From: Hibiscus mutabilis
Lineage: Eukaryota; Streptophyta; Magnoliopsida; Malvales; Malvaceae
Assembly (NCBI GenBank): GCA_019671005.1
Contig: JAGYYJ010000717.1
Location: forward strand, 19,090-83,089
Direction: 5' to 3'
Length of the DNA: 64,000 nucleotides
Position 1 is the stretch's first letter; each line of letters begins with the position of its first letter. Both the position numbers and the translations under genes were made by a program. The notes beneath the pieces are model-generated. The model was not told where the DNA came from, made no database searches, and saw nothing but the letters and a program-made list of their open reading frames with translations. This document shows, one piece after another, positions 60,719 to 64,000 of this stretch.

Positions 60719-62439
60719 TGATATGATCTCGACTATGAGTTTTGAATCATATATATGAATGCCCGATCGTGATTCTAGTAAGAACTCTGCATGCTTTGAA
60801 TGTATTCTCAAATTACTCAAACAACAATGTAAGTAGAAATAGATAAATAAGAAATAGAAATAATGGGATGAAAGATATGTAGAAGGGGTGTAGGAAGAGT
60901 GATAGTTGTGATTATGGAAGAAAAAAAAATAAAAGATGAAAATGTAGGTGAAGATGATGGGGTGTTGGCGTTAAGATGAAGAAATTCAAAGGATGGATTG
61001 TGACCCCCTAACTATAAAGAGTTAGGAACCAGCAATATAATAAAGTGGAAATGAAGTGGTAGGATATGGAACGTGACCCACTAGCTATAGATGAGCTAGG
61101 AACCAACGCTATAACAAAAGGGAAATGGATGAAGACTACAAGACTAACTTGAAGCCGATAAAGTTCCACAAGAGAACAAGAATGAAAGCAATCTTTCAAA
61201 GATGTTTTATATATTCAAAGTGTGTCTTACAATGATCCTAAAGATGCCTATTTATAGTAGAAGTAGGCAGAATATGAAAAGGTGTTACAAGAAAGATGAA
61301 TGCTCATCTTAATGCACTTGAATACACATGAATGCTTTGTCCTTACTTCTCATCTTCAAAGCTGATTAGTTTAGACAAATTGAGGTTGAATTTAGTCATA
61401 TTTTCGTCCAAATTAAGAAGGACTCTTGGGCTGCCTTGTTTTGCTATCATATGAAGAGAAAGGGGATGAATGTGGACAAGGATGAATGTAGACATCCTTG
61501 CTGTCCAGCTTAAGTGCAACTCTTCATCTTCCAAGCTGATTAATATGACTTGAATGTCATAAAAGGTGAGTTTCATCCAGCCTTCATTTCATGTCTCCTC
61601 AATGAATTTTGAAACCCCACTTGAATGGTGATAACATCAACCTTGAATGCCTTGAATTTGCTGAATTAAGATGGCCATCAATTGCTTGTCTCTTGGTAGA
61701 AGATGAAAGAACTCTTCCTTGGCTCAAATTCATTCAAATCATCCATGCATAAAATTCCGTAATAAAAATTTCAGCCTGCACTGTTGTCTTGAAGAAATCA
61801 TTCGTATCTCAAGCTCCCGATATCGGATTGAGGTGATTCAAAAGGCATTGGAAAGCTAAGAGATGGAGGAATAACGTCCAATTGATTTCTGGATCCAAAC
61901 ACGTCAGTATCGCATCCGAATTGGAAGACATTCTGCTGATATTCTTGCAATGGTAAAACCGTTCATCTTCCCTCATGCACCTAGACACAAAGGTAAACTT
62001 TATTCAATCTTTAATTGAAAACATGCATGTAAACAATTAAGAGTTAGTTTAATAAATGAGCTAGTTTGATGAATGAACTAGTTTAATTAATGAACTAACT
62101 TTATTCAATGAACTAATAATCTTGAATGAACTAGTTTAATCAATGAACTACTTAGTTAAATGAAGTGTATAACTAAATGAACTACATGTTTAAATGCAAC
62201 GCATGCTTTAATGAACAACATGTTTATTGAATGCAATGAATGTTATGCAAACTTTAAATACTCATGCAAATTCATGCATAAGCAAAGTAAAGTGTTCCTC
62301 CCTTATTATTTCTTCTTTCTCACGTCCCAAGCTTGATGTAAACATATTTTCTATGGCTGCTTGGAACTCCTTGGCCCTTGCTCGAGTAATGGGGCCACCT
62401 GGGTACTTCTCTGGGTCTTTGCCATTGACGTTCATATCA
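60719..62439 (-). mobile_element. 5' LTR of the gypsy element
   Basis: 1721 bases, upstream of the coding region on the minus strand. It includes a TATA-like CTATAAATAGGCATCTTTAG (near 61250, minus), about 1.2 kb into the LTR. A run of GAATGAACTAG/TTAATGAACTA-type words (62050-62200) is a small repeat cluster present in both LTRs. Confidence 0.92.
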
Positions 62440-62745
62440 CAGTGGCATGGCGATCAATGGCGACAATGGTTGAATTTGGGATTTGGGCTTTCGTGTGTTA
62501 GGGTTTTTGAATTGGGGTTAATTTTTAAATTTTAGGAAATTTAGGTTTTTAAAAAATTAAGTTAAAAAATAAAAGAATTAAAAAAAAGAAATTTAAGAGT
62601 TTTTTTTAAATTAACGGTAGTTAACGACCAAAAAACTGAAGTTAACGAAATGAAATGTTTAAACACTTTTTTTGTCAAAAATAATTTAGACACCTAAAAT
62701 TAAAAAGAGATATAATTTAAACAATTATTCATATTATATTAAGCC

Positions 62746-64000
62746 TGTATATAAATACATCTTGAAAATTTCATTAATTTCTCATAATATTTTATTTTTA
62801 ACCCATGCCAATAAATTGAATGAAGAAATCATGTAAATAATTCTCATTAATAATATAATACGACTCAATCGAAGGAGAACCTTTTAAAAGGCAATAATCA
62901 AAACATGGAAAAACACAAATATTCAAAGTGGTCTTTTCTGACAAAATACAGTTGAAGTTTAAGCAGTAAAACATGGAATAAAGTAGCAATAAATTTTCCA
63001 TTGCTTTTGTGATCATTAACCACAGATATAAGGAAATTAATATCAATAATTTAACAATAAAAAGTCCGTAACATTCATCAGCCACTCCAATCACGCACGC
63101 ACGCACAAACTCCCTTTTCCGACAAGTTTGACGCCCCGAGAATCCTCTGTGTTTTCTTCTCTTTGCTTCTGCCTTTTTATTACAACTACTTCATCTGTTG
63201 TTGTTGGAACAAAAAAAAAAAGCACCTCTATCTTGGAACTGGGTTGTGTCCAGATCTTGTGTTAGAGCCACATATTCCGAGGAAAATTATCAGTTTTTTC
63301 TTGACTTTGGAGTCATAAGGCCAGAGTCGAAGGTGATTATAAGTTATAGTTTCCTTGGTTTTATTCGCTTTGAATTGTTTAAGTTAAAGTTGGGATTTTT
63401 TCACTGGGGTTTTCTTCTAATTTTTAATATATTTCCCTTGGATTCTTGGGGTTTTCTGAAGAAAAAAAAAGTTTGTTGCTTTATTGGAATCTGGGCTTAA
63501 ACTGTTGAGGAAGTCTCAGGTGTTTTGAAATTGAAACTACCTCACTTAAGATTCTCAACTTTTCAGGGGTTTCTTTGTTTCTGGGAATTAAGGGAATTTT
63601 CTGGTTTTGGAAGTTAAATTCAGCGGAAAAACTTCAGCTTTTAAGGTCGAAGCCCTGTTTTTTTTTTTCTTGGTTTATATTGAATTTTTTTTTGTTTTAA
63701 TAGTAAGGTCTAAAGAGGGTTTATCTTTCAGCTTTTGTTTTTGCATGTTGTGGGTGGTTTAAAGTTACCAGCTTTAAAAAAAATAACATTTTTGTCTTTG
63801 GCTACTGGATTTTGGGAAGTTTTGGTTTCTTAATTGTAGGCTGTGTTAGGTTTCAGCTTAGTTAAGGATTTAGGCTTGTGGCTTGGGGTTCTTAGTAACA
63901 TAGAGGTTAATTATTTGCCTTTTAACTTCAATTTCTCATGAACTAGGGCTTGACAGTTTGGGGGTTTAAGGTTCTAATTAGGTTATCAAGCTTTCTGTTC
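62746..64000 (+). other. possible 5' leader and first intron of a gene beyond the window
   Basis: From about 63100 the DNA changes character: GCACGCACGCAC, then CT-rich GTTTTCTTCTCTTTGC (63151-63175), AAGCACCTCTATCTTGG, and long T-rich stretches with few stops in a row to the end. This resembles the transcribed leader and large first intron of a plant gene reading rightward. No start codon with a credible protein was identified. The part 62746-63080 is ordinary AT-rich DNA. Confidence 0.35.

Larger units (their letters stand above)
54142..62439 (-). mobile_element. Ty3/gypsy retrotransposon, full length, coding on minus
   Basis: Two LTRs (54142-55865 and 60719-62439) flank an internal region with primer-binding site, gag, protease, reverse transcriptase, RNase H and integrase in gypsy order. 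A perfect 5-base target duplication CAGTG lies at 54137-54141 and 62440-62444. LTRs begin TGATATGA and end TCATATCA. By eye they differ by about ten substitutions and several one-base indels over 1.72 kb, so insertion was fairly recent. The integrase style and the GPITRARAK-type tail resemble the CRM/Galadriel chromovirus side of the family, but no chromodomain was recognised; lineage needs a tree. Frameshifts break gag and pol, so it is not autonomous now. Confidence 0.93.
53367..62745. mobile_element. foldback element interrupted by the gypsy element
   Basis: The left arm AGGCTTAGTATAAAAATAAG, TTTAGGTGCCTAAATTATTT (from 53367) pairs with the right arm ending at 62745 (ATAATTTAGACACCTAAAAT, TTATATTAAGCCT). 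Without the gypsy insertion (54142-62439 plus one target copy) the element is about 1.1 kb. Same family as 47503-48275. Confidence 0.75.

Noticed and set aside
54142..62439. Centromere location based on a CRM-like gypsy element
   Set aside because: No chromodomain or satellite array was seen, and resemblance of the integrase alone does not place the window at a centromere.
63198..63500. 100-codon plus-strand ORF near the right end
   Set aside because: It lacks a domain and lies in T-rich leader or intron-like DNA; the true coding exons, if any, are beyond the window.

Overview
This window reads as nuclear DNA of a eudicot plant. It is AT-rich, genes have GT-AG introns, coding stretches match plant families (SHV3/GDPDL, plant pirin, N-glycan beta-1,2-xylosyltransferase, eS8, LOG-like proteins), and most of the length is LTR retrotransposons, foldback DNA elements and degenerate plant-type telomere repeats (CCCTAAA). 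The repeat mix is compatible with a Malvaceae genome such as cotton, but that is an impression, not a proof. No CRISPR, operon, tRNA or rRNA gene was seen.

Layout. 1-6204: 3' half of a Ty1/copia element of the SIRE/Maximus type (broken pol, a downstream envelope-like ORF, three purine tracts, 3' LTR). 6205-12228: intergenic DNA with small inverted-repeat elements and an LTR fragment. 12366-17378: a GDPDL (SHV3-like) gene wrecked by a 2.1-kb solo LTR, an internal deletion, a stop and a frameshift. 21344-22832: a six-exon pirin gene, the only gene that looks fully intact. 23173-27774: small elements carrying telomere-like DNA and long foldback elements. 28841-31456: a beta-1,2-xylosyltransferase (XYLT) copy with an early stop and a late frameshift. 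32215-35499 (minus): a decayed ribosomal protein eS8 gene whose large intron holds a 1150-bp hAT element with a perfect 8-bp target duplication. 35964-36986: the 5' half of a LOG-like gene, cut off by another LTR. 38585-41368: 2.8 kb of degenerate telomere-like repeat. 41.4-53.4 kb: gene-poor AT-rich DNA with foldback elements. 53367-62745: a foldback element interrupted by an 8.3-kb Ty3/gypsy element (54142-62439, minus strand) with two nearly identical LTRs and a perfect CAGTG target duplication. 62746-64000: possibly the leader of a gene lying beyond the window.

The genes do not form a pathway or a system. The common theme is decay: four of five recognisable host genes carry disabling changes, three of them near or with element insertions. 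The most interesting structures are: the envelope-like ORF of the copia element, which has its own leader with a plausible intron and an upstream cluster of the same GATACG motif found in the LTR promoter; two families of inverted-repeat elements whose interiors are telomere-like repeats, next to a 2.8-kb tract of the same composition; and a gypsy element whose pol frame appears to run through the purine tract into the LTR.
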